From Lachnospiraceae bacterium (GTDB lineage: Bacteria > Bacillota > Clostridia > Lachnospirales > Lachnospiraceae), in NCBI GenBank assembly GCA_030536685.1, contig JAUNPP010000002.1:35906-99905 (forward strand): 64,000 nt of DNA, in the 5' to 3' direction. How positions within the stretch are numbered: position 1 is the first letter of the stretch; every line of letters begins with the position of its first letter. Under the pieces are notes generated by a model that was not told where the DNA came from, did no database searches, and saw only the letters and a program-made list of their open reading frames with translations. A program made the position numbers and the translations under genes. Positions 35,603 through 44,712 of this stretch are shown in pieces.

Positions 35603-35657
35603 GTATGCGTCTGGCACGTCTTTTTCTGTCTGCCGCTTTGCTTTTGACTCGAGCAGA

Positions 35658-36935
35658 TTATTTTGCAAAATAACTGCGTATCAGCTCTAATGTATGGTCA
35701 ATATCTTCCTTTGTATGTGCTGCGGAAACAAACATTGCCTCAAACTGTGACGGTCCCAGATGTACATGATGATCCAGCATAAAATGGAAGTACTTTCCAA
35801 ATTCTGCCGTGTCAGATTTTTGTGCGGTTTCATAGTTGACAACGGGCTCCGGTGTACAGAAAATATTACCCAGAGAACCGACATAGTTCAAAGTACAGGG
35901 CGCATTTGTTTCTTTCAAAATTGCCTTGATCCCAGTAAAAAGATATTCACCCATTTCATTGAGCTTGCGGTAAATATCCGGATTTTCCTTCAGAATTGTC
36001 AGCATGGCAATACCTGCCGCCATAGCGATCGGGTTTCCACTAAGAGTACCTGCCTGATATACCGGTCCCAGAGGAGAAATCACAGACATGATCTCTTTTC
36101 GTCCGCCGTAAGCGCCAACCGGCATACCGCCTCCGATGATCTTACCATAGGTCACCAGATCGGCCTGAATTCCAAAATACTCCTGAGCGCCGCCTGCTGC
36201 CAGACGGAATCCGGTAATAACCTCATCAAAAATCAGCAGAGCGCCATATCTGGTGCATAATTTTCTTAATCCTTCAAGAAATCCTTCTGCCGGAGGTACC
36301 ACTCCCATATTGGCTGCGACGGGTTCCACGATAATTGCTGCAACCTGATCCGGATACTGGTCAAAAATAGCTTCTACGCTGGAAAGATCATTATACACTG
36401 CTGATAACGTATCCTCCGTGCATCCTTTTGTAACACCTGAGCTGTCAGGTACGCCGCCTTCCATAACACCGGAACCAGCCTTGATCAGAATTGAATCGCT
36501 GTGTCCATGATAACAGCCTGCAAATTTTACGATCTTATTGCGTCCTGTAAATCCACGTGCTGCACGAATTGCACTCATCACCGCTTCCGTACCGGAATTT
36601 ACCATACGTACCATTTCCATACCGGGAACCATATCGCAGATCATCTCTGCCATAATAACCTCCCGTTCTGTAGGCGCACCGAAGCTAAGCCCGTCCATGC
36701 ATGCCTCCATTACTTTTTCTCGTACACCGGCATGATTGTGTCCCAGAATCATAGGTCCCCAGGAACCGATAAAGTCCAGATAGGTTTCTCCATCCTCATC
36801 TGTAATATGTGCGCCCTGGGCAGAAGTAATAAATCTGGGAGTTCCGCCTACGCTTCTGAAAGCTCGTACCGGGCTGTTAACACCTCCCGGAATCACCTCT
36901 GATGCCCTTTTAAAAAGTTCTTCTGATCTGCTCAT
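35658..36935 (-). CDS. hemL: Glutamate-1-semialdehyde 2,1-aminomutase
   Basis: PLP enzyme that turns glutamate-1-semialdehyde into 5-aminolevulinate, the second step of the C5 route. Visible are VIPGGVNSPVRAF near the start, NSGTEAVMSAIRAAR, the Lys-containing TYGKIIGGGMPVGAYGG and PVYQAGTLSGNP. I use ATG 36935 (425 residues), with AAGGAGA 8 nt upstream; the ribosome site overlaps the stop of the preceding gene. Last gene of the hemA-dehydrogenase-hemL operon. Confidence 0.96.
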   Translation of the reverse strand: MSRSEELFKRASEVIPGGVNSPVRAFRSVGGTPRFITSAQGAHITDEDGETYLDFIGSWGPMILGHNHAGVREKVMEACMDGLSFGAPTEREVIMAEMICDMVPGMEMVRMVNSGTEAVMSAIRAARGFTGRNKIVKFAGCYHGHSDSILIKAGSGVMEGGVPDSSGVTKGCTEDTLSAVYNDLSSVEAIFDQYPDQVAAIIVEPVAANMGVVPPAEGFLEGLRKLCTRYGALLIFDEVITGFRLAAGGAQEYFGIQADLVTYGKIIGGGMPVGAYGGRKEIMSVISPLGPVYQAGTLSGNPIAMAAGIAMLTILKENPDIYRKLNEMGEYLFTGIKAILKETNAPCTLNYVGSLGNIFCTPEPVVNYETAQKSDTAEFGKYFHFMLDHHVHLGPSQFEAMFVSAAHTKEDIDHTLELIRSYFAK

Positions 36936-36948
36936 TTTACCATTCTCC

Positions 36949-37479
36949 TTATAAATTTTCATTCTCATTCTTCAAGAATGCAGTCTTATCATCTTCCAGG
37001 ATAAACTGTTTCAGCCAGCTGCGCATTCCTGCTGCTACCCGTCTGACCAGCCTGTGATCCTTTCCGCCCGCACAAACGCCTGCAATGATATCTCCCTGTT
37101 TTACAATAGCAGGAAAATAAAAATCACACTGTGAACGGTCCGATGCATTATTTACCAAAATCCCCAGTTTTCGTCCTTCGTTACAGATTTCCCGGTTCAG
37201 CTGCCCGCAATCAGTTGCGGCAATCACCATAAAATACTCTTTATTCAAAAGCTGCGGTGCATACGCCTGCTTTAAAAGCCGAATCTGTCCTCTGGCAGCA
37301 TAAGAACCAATTTCCTCCATCCACTCAGGAGCCGCCACAGTAAGCTCTGCACCAAATGAAAGCAGAGTTTCAATCCTGCGTCTGGCAATTGTTCCTGCTC
37401 CGACAATCAGAACCTTTTTATCTGCCACATTAAAAAACATAGGGAAATATCCCTCCGAAGGTCTCATCTCTTCATTCAC
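36949..37479 (-). CDS. Precorrin-2 dehydrogenase / sirohydrochlorin synthase (Met8/SirC type)
   Basis: NAD-dependent oxidation of precorrin-2 to sirohydrochlorin, perhaps with chelation. The Rossmann motif VLIVGAGTIARRRIETL is at about 22-38 and NNASDRSQCDFYFPA carries the usual Asn and Asp/Cys pattern. At 176 residues it is the dehydrogenase domain alone, without the CysG methyltransferase part, which is supplied by cobA-hemD elsewhere. Between hemA and hemL; its product is the substrate of CbiK. Confidence 0.93.
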   Translation of the reverse strand: MNEEMRPSEGYFPMFFNVADKKVLIVGAGTIARRRIETLLSFGAELTVAAPEWMEEIGSYAARGQIRLLKQAYAPQLLNKEYFMVIAATDCGQLNREICNEGRKLGILVNNASDRSQCDFYFPAIVKQGDIIAGVCAGGKDHRLVRRVAAGMRSWLKQFILEDDKTAFLKNENENL

Positions 37480-37493
37480 GCCAAAGCTCTCCT

Positions 37494-38729
37494 TTAGGAT
37501 TCTTCATAAATTCTGGACACCGCTTCCATACAGTCTCTCCAGGTGCTGATACAAAGATTATCCCTTAATCCAAATAAAATTTTATTAACAACCTTTGACG
37601 TTGCCGTTTCAATCGCTTTTTCAAGCTCCTCTTTTTCCTGCACAGATGCATTCAGGCGTCGGAGAGGCTTGGTAAGGCGCAGCTCCACATCCTGCGCAGC
37701 CTGTGTGCACACCTGCTGAACAACAGGAACCAGATCCCGGCATCCGTACCATATATTAAAATCTGCGATAAATTCCTGAAGAATTTCTTCTGCTTCTCTG
37801 GTTGCTTCCTTCAGCTGTTCATGCTCAATTTCCAGGCCGAAGCTGTCGATATCATACAGTGTAACCCCCTCAAGCATTCCAACCTCTTTATCGATATCAC
37901 GAGGTACTGCCAGATCGATCATGATCACGTTCTTTTTCCGGGGAAATTGTGTTATTTCACAATATTTTATTGTACAATTCGGACTTGCAGTTGCGCTGAC
38001 TACAAGATCACAGTATTTTAAATATTCCAAACGATCTCCATAATTGATTCTGGAACAGCTTCTTGGAATCTGAACCTGTCCATTATGGTACTGTCTGACT
38101 GTAACCGTTACATCGGCGCCTTCCTGGATCAGAGCAGTTGCAGCGAGTTTGCCCATCTCTCCGTTCCCGATCACCATACAGGTCATCTCCCCAAGATCAA
38201 ATCCCTGTGCCTTTAAATTGTGTACCGCACCGGTTATAGCTGAAGTATCATTTCCTGTCAGTCTGACCTGTGTTTTTACCTTTTTGCCTGCTGAAACAGC
38301 AGTGCGGAAAAGTGTTTCCAGAACCTTGTCCGTACAGAACACTTCCCTTGACAAAGACAATGCATTTTTCACCTGTGTTATGATCTGGTCATCTCCTATG
38401 ATCTTGGATTTCAGCCCGCAGGCTGTTTCAAAAAGGTGTCTGACCGCCTCATCACCTTCACGCTCTGTAAAAAATACAGCATATTCCTGTGATTCCACAC
38501 CCTTCAATCCACACAGCTCATCATACAGAGAAAGCTGTAATTCTTCATCAGCGCTGACCCACAGCTCCATGCGGTTGCATGTTGACAGTATGATCACACC
38601 GTCAATTCCCTTTTTCTCTTTTAGCTCTTCCATAGCACGACAGGCTCCTGCCCGGGTAAATGAAAACAGCTCCCTGTATTCCACTGCCGCCTTGCTGTGA
38701 TCGATCCCAATCATCTTTATCTGATTCAT
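37494..38729 (-). CDS. hemA: Glutamyl-tRNA reductase
   Basis: NADPH-dependent reduction of glutamyl-tRNA to glutamate-1-semialdehyde, first step of C5 tetrapyrrole synthesis. The nucleophile Cys is in ILSTCNRMEL (about 48-57), and the dehydrogenase domain has VIGNGEMGKLAA. The N-terminus GIDHSKAAVEYREL is slightly off the usual 'NHKTAPVE' form, as in clostridial enzymes coupled to corrinoid synthesis. ATG 38729 (411 residues) has GGAGG 5 nt upstream. No cobalamin riboswitch or T-box is seen in front; a -10-like TATAAT is at 38826-38831. Confidence 0.95.
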   Translation of the reverse strand: MNQIKMIGIDHSKAAVEYRELFSFTRAGACRAMEELKEKKGIDGVIILSTCNRMELWVSADEELQLSLYDELCGLKGVESQEYAVFFTEREGDEAVRHLFETACGLKSKIIGDDQIITQVKNALSLSREVFCTDKVLETLFRTAVSAGKKVKTQVRLTGNDTSAITGAVHNLKAQGFDLGEMTCMVIGNGEMGKLAATALIQEGADVTVTVRQYHNGQVQIPRSCSRINYGDRLEYLKYCDLVVSATASPNCTIKYCEITQFPRKKNVIMIDLAVPRDIDKEVGMLEGVTLYDIDSFGLEIEHEQLKEATREAEEILQEFIADFNIWYGCRDLVPVVQQVCTQAAQDVELRLTKPLRRLNASVQEKEELEKAIETATSKVVNKILFGLRDNLCISTWRDCMEAVSRIYEES

Positions 38730-38838
38730 GTTTTCCTCCCATGACACAGTTTCTGCGCCATAATTCCAGGAATCATCGTAAATTTTTACGCATTCCCTTC
38801 CCCCATATCTATCTGCCGATTCTCTATTATACTAATAA

Positions 38839-38866
38839 AGCTGGAATACATACCCGTATCCCAGCT
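38839..38866. terminator. Hairpin after efp
   Basis: AGCTGGAATAC (38839-38849) pairs with GTATCCCAGCT (38856-38866) with one G-U pair. On the minus strand the tail TTTATTAG is a weak U-run; on the plus strand CTTTGATTTTTT follows. It probably ends efp transcription before hemA. Confidence 0.55.
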
Positions 38867-38968
38867 CTTTGATTTTTTACAAGATGTAACAGCAAATCTC
38901 AATGCCACGCTGTTCGTCCGGATAAAGCCGCTTTCTGCTGAAATTCCGAAACATAATGGGCAATCTGC

Positions 38969-39526
38969 TTATACTCTTGATAAATATTCACCTGTTCTTG
39001 TATCGATCTTAATCTTATCGCCCAGGTTAACAAATAACGGTACGTAAACCAGTGCGCCTGTTTCAACAGTTGCAGGTTTGGTAGCACCGGTAGCAGTATC
39101 GCCCTTGAAACCGGGTTCTGTATCTGTAATTTCCAGTTCAACAAACAGAGGGGGTTCAACAGCAAATACATTGCCTTTGTGAGAAATGATCTTAACCATT
39201 TCGTTTTCTTTTACAAATTTCAGTGCATCGCCAATCTGTTCCTGATTCAGACCGATCTGCTCAAATGTATTCATATCCATGAAGTAGAACAGATCTCCAT
39301 CATTGTACAGATACTGCATATCTACTCTGTCAATACGTGCTTCTTCAAACTTTTCAGTAGGTCTGAAAGTTTTTTCAACAACACCGCCGTTAATGATATT
39401 TTTCAGTTTGCTTCTTACAAATGCTGCACCTTTACCGGGTTTTACATGCTGAAATTCAATAATCTGATAAATGTTATTGTCGTATTCAATGGTGATACCA
39501 TTTCTAAAATCGCCTGCTGATAACAT
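38969..39526 (-). CDS. efp: Elongation factor P
   Basis: Ribosome-binding factor that relieves stalling at polyproline. The 185-residue chain has the three beta-barrel form, with [15 protein letters not shown] around the modified-loop Lys (about residue 32) and the C-terminal signature with [13 protein letters not shown]. Strong AAGGAGG ribosome site 9 nt before the ATG. Its own unit, upstream of hemA and downstream of yqeG on the same strand. Confidence 0.97.
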   Translation of the reverse strand: MLSAGDFRNGITIEYDNNIYQIIEFQHVKPGKGAAFVRSKLKNIINGGVVEKTFRPTEKFEEARIDRVDMQYLYNDGDLFYFMDMNTFEQIGLNQEQIGDALKFVKENEMVKIISHKGNVFAVEPPLFVELEITDTEPGFKGDTATGATKPATVETGALVYVPLFVNLGDKIKIDTRTGEYLSRV

Positions 39527-39630
39527 AGAAAATTTCCTCCTTGAGTCGTTCCTGGCCTATACGGCCTTTTGTGTTCCGAATATCTTCATCAGAACAGTTC
39601 ATTTTATTTTATAATAAAAACATAACAATT

Positions 39631-40146
39631 TCAACCATTTTTTTTGCATTCTCTCTTGTAGAAATACAAAACAATATTTTCCAGATAGCGCTTCAGAACA
39701 ATCTGAATCTCTTCCTTCGGATGAATCGGTTTTACCAGAATGCTGTATAATCCGGCTCTTTTGGCTCCATACACATCTGTAAAAATCTGATCTCCAACGA
39801 AAAAAACCTGTTCTTTGGAAAGTCCCATCTTCTTCACGGCGTCGAGATAAGCCTTTTTGGAAGGCTTATGCGCATCAAACACATAATATGCACCGCCTAT
39901 TCCCTTTGCGAACGAAGCAACTCTCGGCTCTTTATTGTTGGAAATCAGACAAAACTGAAATCCCAGCTCTTTAAGCCTGGCAAAATGACGGATTGCTCTC
40001 TCATCTGCCGGCGCTCCGTGGGGAACCAGCGTATTATCTATATCATAGATAACGCCACGGTATCCTTTTTTGTACATAAGCCGGTAATCTATGGCAAACG
40101 TGCTGTCATGCCACTCATCCGGATAAAAACCTGATAAAACTGCCAT
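39631..40146 (-). CDS. yqeG: YqeG-family HAD-IIIA phosphatase
   Basis: HAD phosphatase of 171 residues with motif I YDIDNTLVPHG (about 34-44), motif II SNN, and motif IV VGDQIFTDVYGAKRAG. In many Firmicutes yqeG lies near ribosome-assembly or aroE genes; a phosphatidylglycerophosphatase role is proposed for some relatives. Here it begins 2 nt after nrdR, so it is part of the ylmC-nrdR-yqeG unit. Confidence 0.9.
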   Translation of the reverse strand: MAVLSGFYPDEWHDSTFAIDYRLMYKKGYRGVIYDIDNTLVPHGAPADERAIRHFARLKELGFQFCLISNNKEPRVASFAKGIGGAYYVFDAHKPSKKAYLDAVKKMGLSKEQVFFVGDQIFTDVYGAKRAGLYSILVKPIHPKEEIQIVLKRYLENIVLYFYKRECKKNG

Positions 40147-40148
40147 AT

Positions 40149-40607
40149 CTACCCCTGCTTTCGATATAATTTTTCCAATTCCTCCAGAAATGTATTCACA
40201 TCCCGAAATTCCCGGTAAACTGATGCAAAACGCACATAAGCTACTTCATCCAGCTCCTTTAGCTGCTGCATAACCAGTTCTCCGACCGTACTGCTGCGAA
40301 CCTCTTTTTCTTCCATAGCAAAAATCTGTGCTTCAATGGCATCGATAGCCGACTGAATCGCACTGGTTGAAACCGGACGTTTATGACATGCACGTATGAT
40401 ACCGCTTTCTATCTTGGAACGATTGTAAGGTTCCCGGTTATTATCCTTTTTTATAACCATAAGGGGAATTGTCTCCACTTTTTCATAAGTTGTGAATCTC
40501 CTGCCACAGGCATCACAATGTCTGCGGCGTCGAATTGAGTTATTCTCCTCAGCCGGTCTTGAATCAATTACCCTTGTATTATCTTCTCCGCAATAGGGAC
40601 ATTTCAT
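40149..40607 (-). CDS. nrdR: Ribonucleotide reductase repressor NrdR
   Basis: Zinc-ribbon and ATP-cone repressor that senses dATP/ATP and represses nrd genes. The zinc ribbon is CPYCGEDNTRVIDSR with HCDACGRRF (four Cys), and the ATP-cone follows from about residue 48. Length 152 is typical. No nrd gene lies in this window. The SD GGAGAG overlaps the ylmC stop. Confidence 0.96.
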   Translation of the reverse strand: MKCPYCGEDNTRVIDSRPAEENNSIRRRRHCDACGRRFTTYEKVETIPLMVIKKDNNREPYNRSKIESGIIRACHKRPVSTSAIQSAIDAIEAQIFAMEEKEVRSSTVGELVMQQLKELDEVAYVRFASVYREFRDVNTFLEELEKLYRKQG

Positions 40608-40610
40608 AAC

Positions 40611-40883
40611 TTATCTCTCCTGTTTCTCAGGTCTTCCTCCCGGAAGCTCCCGTGGATTTATCTCAACCAGTATAATTTCTTCACCGATCTGCTTTACACA
40701 GCAATACGGAATCACAATTTCATGATCCTTGCCACGGCAGGAAAACAGCCGCGGCGGACCCGGAATAATCAACGCCGTAATCAGACCCGTCTCCGGGCAG
40801 AACTCCACATCCGATACATATCCGAGTTTCCTGCAGTCGCACACATTTACCACTTCTTTGCTGCGGCAGTCAAACAGTCTCAC
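40611..40883 (-). CDS. YlmC/YmxH-family PRC-barrel sporulation protein
   Basis: Small PRC-barrel protein of 90 residues with RLFDCRSKEVVNVCDCRKLGY near the start and VEFCPETGLI following. Family members are linked to sporulation in Bacilli and Clostridia, but the biochemical role is unknown. The start is GTG at 40883 with GGAGG 8 nt upstream. It leads the nrdR-yqeG unit. Presence suggests a spore former or a descendant of one. Confidence 0.88.
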   Translation of the reverse strand: MRLFDCRSKEVVNVCDCRKLGYVSDVEFCPETGLITALIIPGPPRLFSCRGKDHEIVIPYCCVKQIGEEIILVEINPRELPGGRPEKQER

Positions 40884-40939
40884 GTCGTCATCCTCCGCTC
40901 TGTTTTACTTTATCATATGTGAACTGCCTGTTCATATTT

Positions 40940-42529
40940 TTACCATCGTCCGAATTCTGCCAGCTTCAAATCAGGGTTTCGCTCCTCTACCATACCAACG
41001 CTCCATCTGTTAACAAATAAAAGCAGCGGATTTCCCTTCAGGTCCTTGATGCGCTTCATATCGGAAGTACCCTGAATCTTATTCACATCAATCTGCTCAT
41101 TCTCAATCCAGCGGATATATTCATACGGAAGCTGTTCCAGACGTACCTCTACATTGTACTCGGTATTCAGGCGGTGAAGCAGTACATCAAACTGAAGTAC
41201 GCCTACTACACCTACAATAATTTCTTCCATTCCCGAATTAAATTCCTGGAAGATCTGGATTGCACCCTCCTGGGCAATCTGGCTGACACCCTTGATGAAC
41301 TGCTTGCGCTTCATGGTGTCCATCTGGCGGACTCTGGCAAAATGCTCCGGGGCAAATGTAGGAATTCCTTCAAATGCAAACTTTGTACCCGGCTTGCAGA
41401 TCGTATCACCGATATTAAAAATACCGGGATCAAACACACCGATAATGTCTCCTGCGTAGGCCTCTTCCACCAGCTTTCTTTCCTGTGCCATCATCTGCTG
41501 CGGCTGAGAAAGCTTGATCTTCTTTTCGCCCTGTGTATGATAAACCTCCATACCGGCCTCAAACTTACCGGAACAGATTCTCATAAAAGCGATTCTGTCT
41601 CTGTGAGCCTTGTTCATATTTGCCTGGATTTTGAATACAAATGCTGAGAATTTATTCTCAACCGGATCGATCAGGCCAATATCAGAATTTCTTGCCATAG
41701 GCGCATAAGTCATGGAAAGGAAATGCTTCAGAAACGTTTCCACGCCAAAATTAGTCAGAGCAGATCCAAAGAAGATCGGGGATAATTCACCCTTACTTAC
41801 CATATCCTGATCAAACTCCTGACCTGCACCATCCAACAGCTCAATGTCATCCTTTAACTGCTCATAATACTGAAAACCAATACTGTCTTCCAGTTCAGGA
41901 GCATCAATGGAAATGTTCTCCACCGCGATTTCCTTCATACCACTGTCAGCAGCAGTAAATTTGGAGATCATCCCTGTGTTTCTATCATAGGTTCCTTTAA
42001 AATTCTTTCCGCATCCAATCGGCCAGTTGATCGGACAGGTTGCAATTCCCAGGACATTTTCAATCTCATCCATCAATTCAAACGGATCGTTTGCTTCCCG
42101 GTCTAACTTATTAATAAATGTAAAAATCGGAATATGACGCATTACACAGACTTTGAACAGCTTGATCGTCTGAGGTTCCACACCTTTTGACGCATCAATT
42201 ACCATAACTGCAGAATCTGCTGCCATCAATGTACGATAGGTGTCTTCTGAGAAATCCTGATGACCAGGCGTATCCAGAATATTAATACAGTATCCATCAT
42301 ATTCAAACTGCATAACAGAAGAAGTAACGGAAATACCTCTTTCCTTTTCAATCTCCATCCAGTCAGAGACCGCATGACGTGCAGTTTTTCTTCCTTTTAC
42401 AGACCCAGCCAGATTAATCGCGCCGCCATAAAGCAGCAGTTTCTCCGTCAGCGTGGTTTTACCCGCATCCGGATGCGAAATAATCGCAAAAGTCCGTCTT
42501 CTCTCAATTTCCTGTTTCAGGTCAGACAC
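40940..42529 (-). CDS. prfC: Peptide chain release factor 3
   Basis: GTPase that recycles RF1/RF2 after termination. G1 is SHPDAGKTTL, G3 DTPGHQDFSED and G4 NKLDREAND. I use a GTG start at 42529 (529 residues, the family length): GGAGG lies 8 nt upstream, and the 65 codons further 5' cross the promoter. It has its own promoter right after the TPR-like gene. Confidence 0.95.
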   Translation of the reverse strand: MSDLKQEIERRRTFAIISHPDAGKTTLTEKLLLYGGAINLAGSVKGRKTARHAVSDWMEIEKERGISVTSSVMQFEYDGYCINILDTPGHQDFSEDTYRTLMAADSAVMVIDASKGVEPQTIKLFKVCVMRHIPIFTFINKLDREANDPFELMDEIENVLGIATCPINWPIGCGKNFKGTYDRNTGMISKFTAADSGMKEIAVENISIDAPELEDSIGFQYYEQLKDDIELLDGAGQEFDQDMVSKGELSPIFFGSALTNFGVETFLKHFLSMTYAPMARNSDIGLIDPVENKFSAFVFKIQANMNKAHRDRIAFMRICSGKFEAGMEVYHTQGEKKIKLSQPQQMMAQERKLVEEAYAGDIIGVFDPGIFNIGDTICKPGTKFAFEGIPTFAPEHFARVRQMDTMKRKQFIKGVSQIAQEGAIQIFQEFNSGMEEIIVGVVGVLQFDVLLHRLNTEYNVEVRLEQLPYEYIRWIENEQIDVNKIQGTSDMKRIKDLKGNPLLLFVNRWSVGMVEERNPDLKLAEFGRW

Positions 42530-42571
42530 TTTGTTTTCCTCCACTATAATGTAAAATACACACGTCGTACT

Positions 42572-42600
42572 ATTATACTGAAAAAATCTCCCCTTGACAA
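42572..42600 (-). promoter_or_regulatory. Promoter of prfC
   Basis: -35 TTGTCA (complement of 42595-42600), 17-bp spacer, perfect -10 TATAAT (42572-42577). It overlaps the 3' end of the upstream gene. Confidence 0.75.
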
Positions 42601-43418
42601 CAGCTTTTATGAATTTTACGAAAATCCTGTCTCCACTTTTTACAGATTCTGTCTGCCTCCGATTCCAAACCGCCATTTTGCTGCTCCGGCTTTTCGTAAT
42701 CTTTGTCAGCTGTTTCCTTTTCAATCCTTTCTTTTTTCCGATTGAACATTTCCTGCCAGTTTTTCAGAGTCAATGCATGAACTTTCAGGAAAATTTCCTC
42801 ATCACAAACCTTTACGGGACTGATACAGGACAATTCATATAATTCCTGAAGGACTGACTCCTGATGCAGCAGCCGGTAGGCATTTTCAAGCGCTTTTCCT
42901 GCCGACTGCCATTCAAAAGCAGCCATATAAATTTTCCCCATGTTATAATATGCTCTGCCCCTCATCTCATCATTCAGATCATTTTGCTTCTTCTCTTCCA
43001 GAAGCCGTACATAAATTTCCGCTGCCTGCTCATACTCGCCCTGCTTTAACAGCATGTCCGCCCGCAGGATTTTTCTGCCCGAAGCCGTCAGCCTCTGGTA
43101 AGCATCCATTTTCTTTTTTAACTGCTCTTTTTCCTTTTCACTCATGTCACCGGCTGCAAATGCCAGTTCACCGGCTAAAATCACAGGACTTTTCCTGCCA
43201 AACTGGGAAAGAACCAACTCCGCAAGGTCACTGCGCCTTAGCTCCTCACGAAGAAACTCAAGTAATTCTGAATTATAAAAATCCTCATCAACCAGATACA
43301 GGAATTTCTGAAGGAAATAACTCAGCTCTTCCAGAGAATATAAGTGAATCCCGGCGGCAGCTACATAAAAGGGTGTTCTCACACTGCCGTTCTCCTGACA
43401 TCTCATAATTCGTCCCAT
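42573..43418 (-). CDS. TPR-like helical protein of the DUF5716/DUF5717 unit
   Basis: Protein of 281 residues that I cannot assign to a named family. It is largely helical; AEIYVRLLEEKK and AYYNMGKIYMAAFEWQSAGKAL (split here by a short loop, about 155-200) look like tetratricopeptide repeats. The C-terminus is highly charged. No signal peptide or membrane span. It follows the Hsp70-like gene by 20 nt with GAAGGAGG 9 nt before its ATG, so it is probably co-expressed and may be an adaptor for that protein. Role inferred from context only. Confidence 0.75.
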   Translation of the reverse strand: MGRIMRCQENGSVRTPFYVAAAGIHLYSLEELSYFLQKFLYLVDEDFYNSELLEFLREELRRSDLAELVLSQFGRKSPVILAGELAFAAGDMSEKEKEQLKKKMDAYQRLTASGRKILRADMLLKQGEYEQAAEIYVRLLEEKKQNDLNDEMRGRAYYNMGKIYMAAFEWQSAGKALENAYRLLHQESVLQELYELSCISPVKVCDEEIFLKVHALTLKNWQEMFNRKKERIEKETADKDYEKPEQQNGGLESEADRICKKWRQDFRKIHKSCCQGEIFSV

Positions 43419-43438
43419 AACCGGAGACCTCCTTCAAT

Positions 43439-44704
43439 TTAAACATGATAAGATTTTAAAATCACCTGTTCCGTAGCAGGATAGATTTCTCCAAAGCCCA
43501 GATCCTCTACTCTTACCATCATGGTATCTTCCTTTGAAAATGCTATGGACAGACGAACCTTTGTCCGTTCTCTGCCATCCTCCATCAGCGAAGACAGATC
43601 AAGCGGCAGCTTGTAGCTTTCCGGTGCTCCTGTATTCTTCACATACAAATCCAGTGTTTTCTGTTCAATCAGATTCAGATCAATCGAAGCACGGGCTTCA
43701 TAGCAGCTGGTTCCTTCCCGAATCAGTATCAGCTGTTCACTGGTTTCCTTTTCCTCCACAAAAATACTGATCGTAGTGCTGATTCGGCCTTCGCAGATAC
43801 AGATATACGGAAAATACCGATGCTCCTCTGCCAGATGATATGCGGCAAACGCCGCTCCCATTCCATAAAATGCTTCCACCTGATAAACTTTTCTGCTTTT
43901 CTGTGTATAAATTCTTCTTATAAACTGTTTTGCCCAGGACAGGTCGGAAAATCCGCTGCCGCACAAAACTACACTGCTTACAATCCGTCCTGTCAGCTTT
44001 CGGTCTGCCAGCATACAAAACCATTGATCTGCCGCCTCAGCAAATTCTCCCCCCTCTGCTGTTACCGCAGCCGGCGGTGCATCCTGTACCTTTTCCCGAT
44101 GTGCCTGTGCGGTAACAGGCCGCATTCCTTTTAACACATCAAGCTCATAACAGAAAAGACCGTCTTCTCCATAGTCGAACAGATAGCTTACATTGCTCCA
44201 GATTTCACGTTTCTGACTCATCAGATAGTACATAAAGCTTTCCTGTCTGTTGATAATATGAACTTTTTGCAGATCCAGCTCCAGTTCACTGCAGATCCGG
44301 CTAAGCTTCTCCGCTTCAGCTGCGCTGACATTTTCCAGACAAATTGCCACACTGACAAGCTCCGGGGTTCCTGAACGCTTTTGTGCCTCCCAAAGAAGCT
44401 TATTTAAAAATTCACCCGCCAGCTTTTCTGCCGTATAGCATTCCCCATTCAGTTCAAGGGTCTTCCCGCTCCTCAACAGAGACGGCAGATTTTTCAATAC
44501 CAGACATCCCGGCTGGCCCTGATCCTCCTGCGCTTCCTTTCCAATCTTCCATTGACCGGATTCCTCATTCAAAGATAAAAATGAAGGAATCCATATTTCA
44601 CCATTCTCATCCGGCATAACCTGTACCATCCTGGTCTCAGGGTTAAAGCTGGATAAGCTACATCCTAAATCCGAAAAATCAATTCCCAGATATAAATTTT
44701 CCAT
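43439..44704 (-). CDS. Hsp70/actin-like ATPase-fold protein (DUF5716)
   Basis: Cytoplasmic protein of 421 residues that begins like Hsp70: YLGIDFSDLG (5-14, phosphate-1 loop). A possible phosphate-2 loop is LFDYGEDG (175-182) and an adenosine-site-like VVLCGSGFS is at 245-253. The normal DLGGGT of chaperones is altered, so ATPase activity is uncertain. I associate it with DUF5716. There is no C-terminal lid like that of DnaK; the last 120 residues resemble a small beta domain. It is 8 nt after the DUF5717 gene and 20 nt before the TPR-like gene. A dedicated chaperone-like or scaffold function is inferred. Confidence 0.8.
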   Translation of the reverse strand: MENLYLGIDFSDLGCSLSSFNPETRMVQVMPDENGEIWIPSFLSLNEESGQWKIGKEAQEDQGQPGCLVLKNLPSLLRSGKTLELNGECYTAEKLAGEFLNKLLWEAQKRSGTPELVSVAICLENVSAAEAEKLSRICSELELDLQKVHIINRQESFMYYLMSQKREIWSNVSYLFDYGEDGLFCYELDVLKGMRPVTAQAHREKVQDAPPAAVTAEGGEFAEAADQWFCMLADRKLTGRIVSSVVLCGSGFSDLSWAKQFIRRIYTQKSRKVYQVEAFYGMGAAFAAYHLAEEHRYFPYICICEGRISTTISIFVEEKETSEQLILIREGTSCYEARASIDLNLIEQKTLDLYVKNTGAPESYKLPLDLSSLMEDGRERTKVRLSIAFSKEDTMMVRVEDLGFGEIYPATEQVILKSYHV

Positions 44705-44712
44705 TCTCTATA

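Noticed and set aside
38730..38968. Cobalamin riboswitch or T-box upstream of hemA
   Set aside because: No B12-box-like or T-box-like sequence could be found in the leader, and the same holds for cbiK.
38899..39171. 90-codon minus-strand frame overlapping the efp 3' end
   Set aside because: Mostly an alternate-frame shadow of efp with no start signal.
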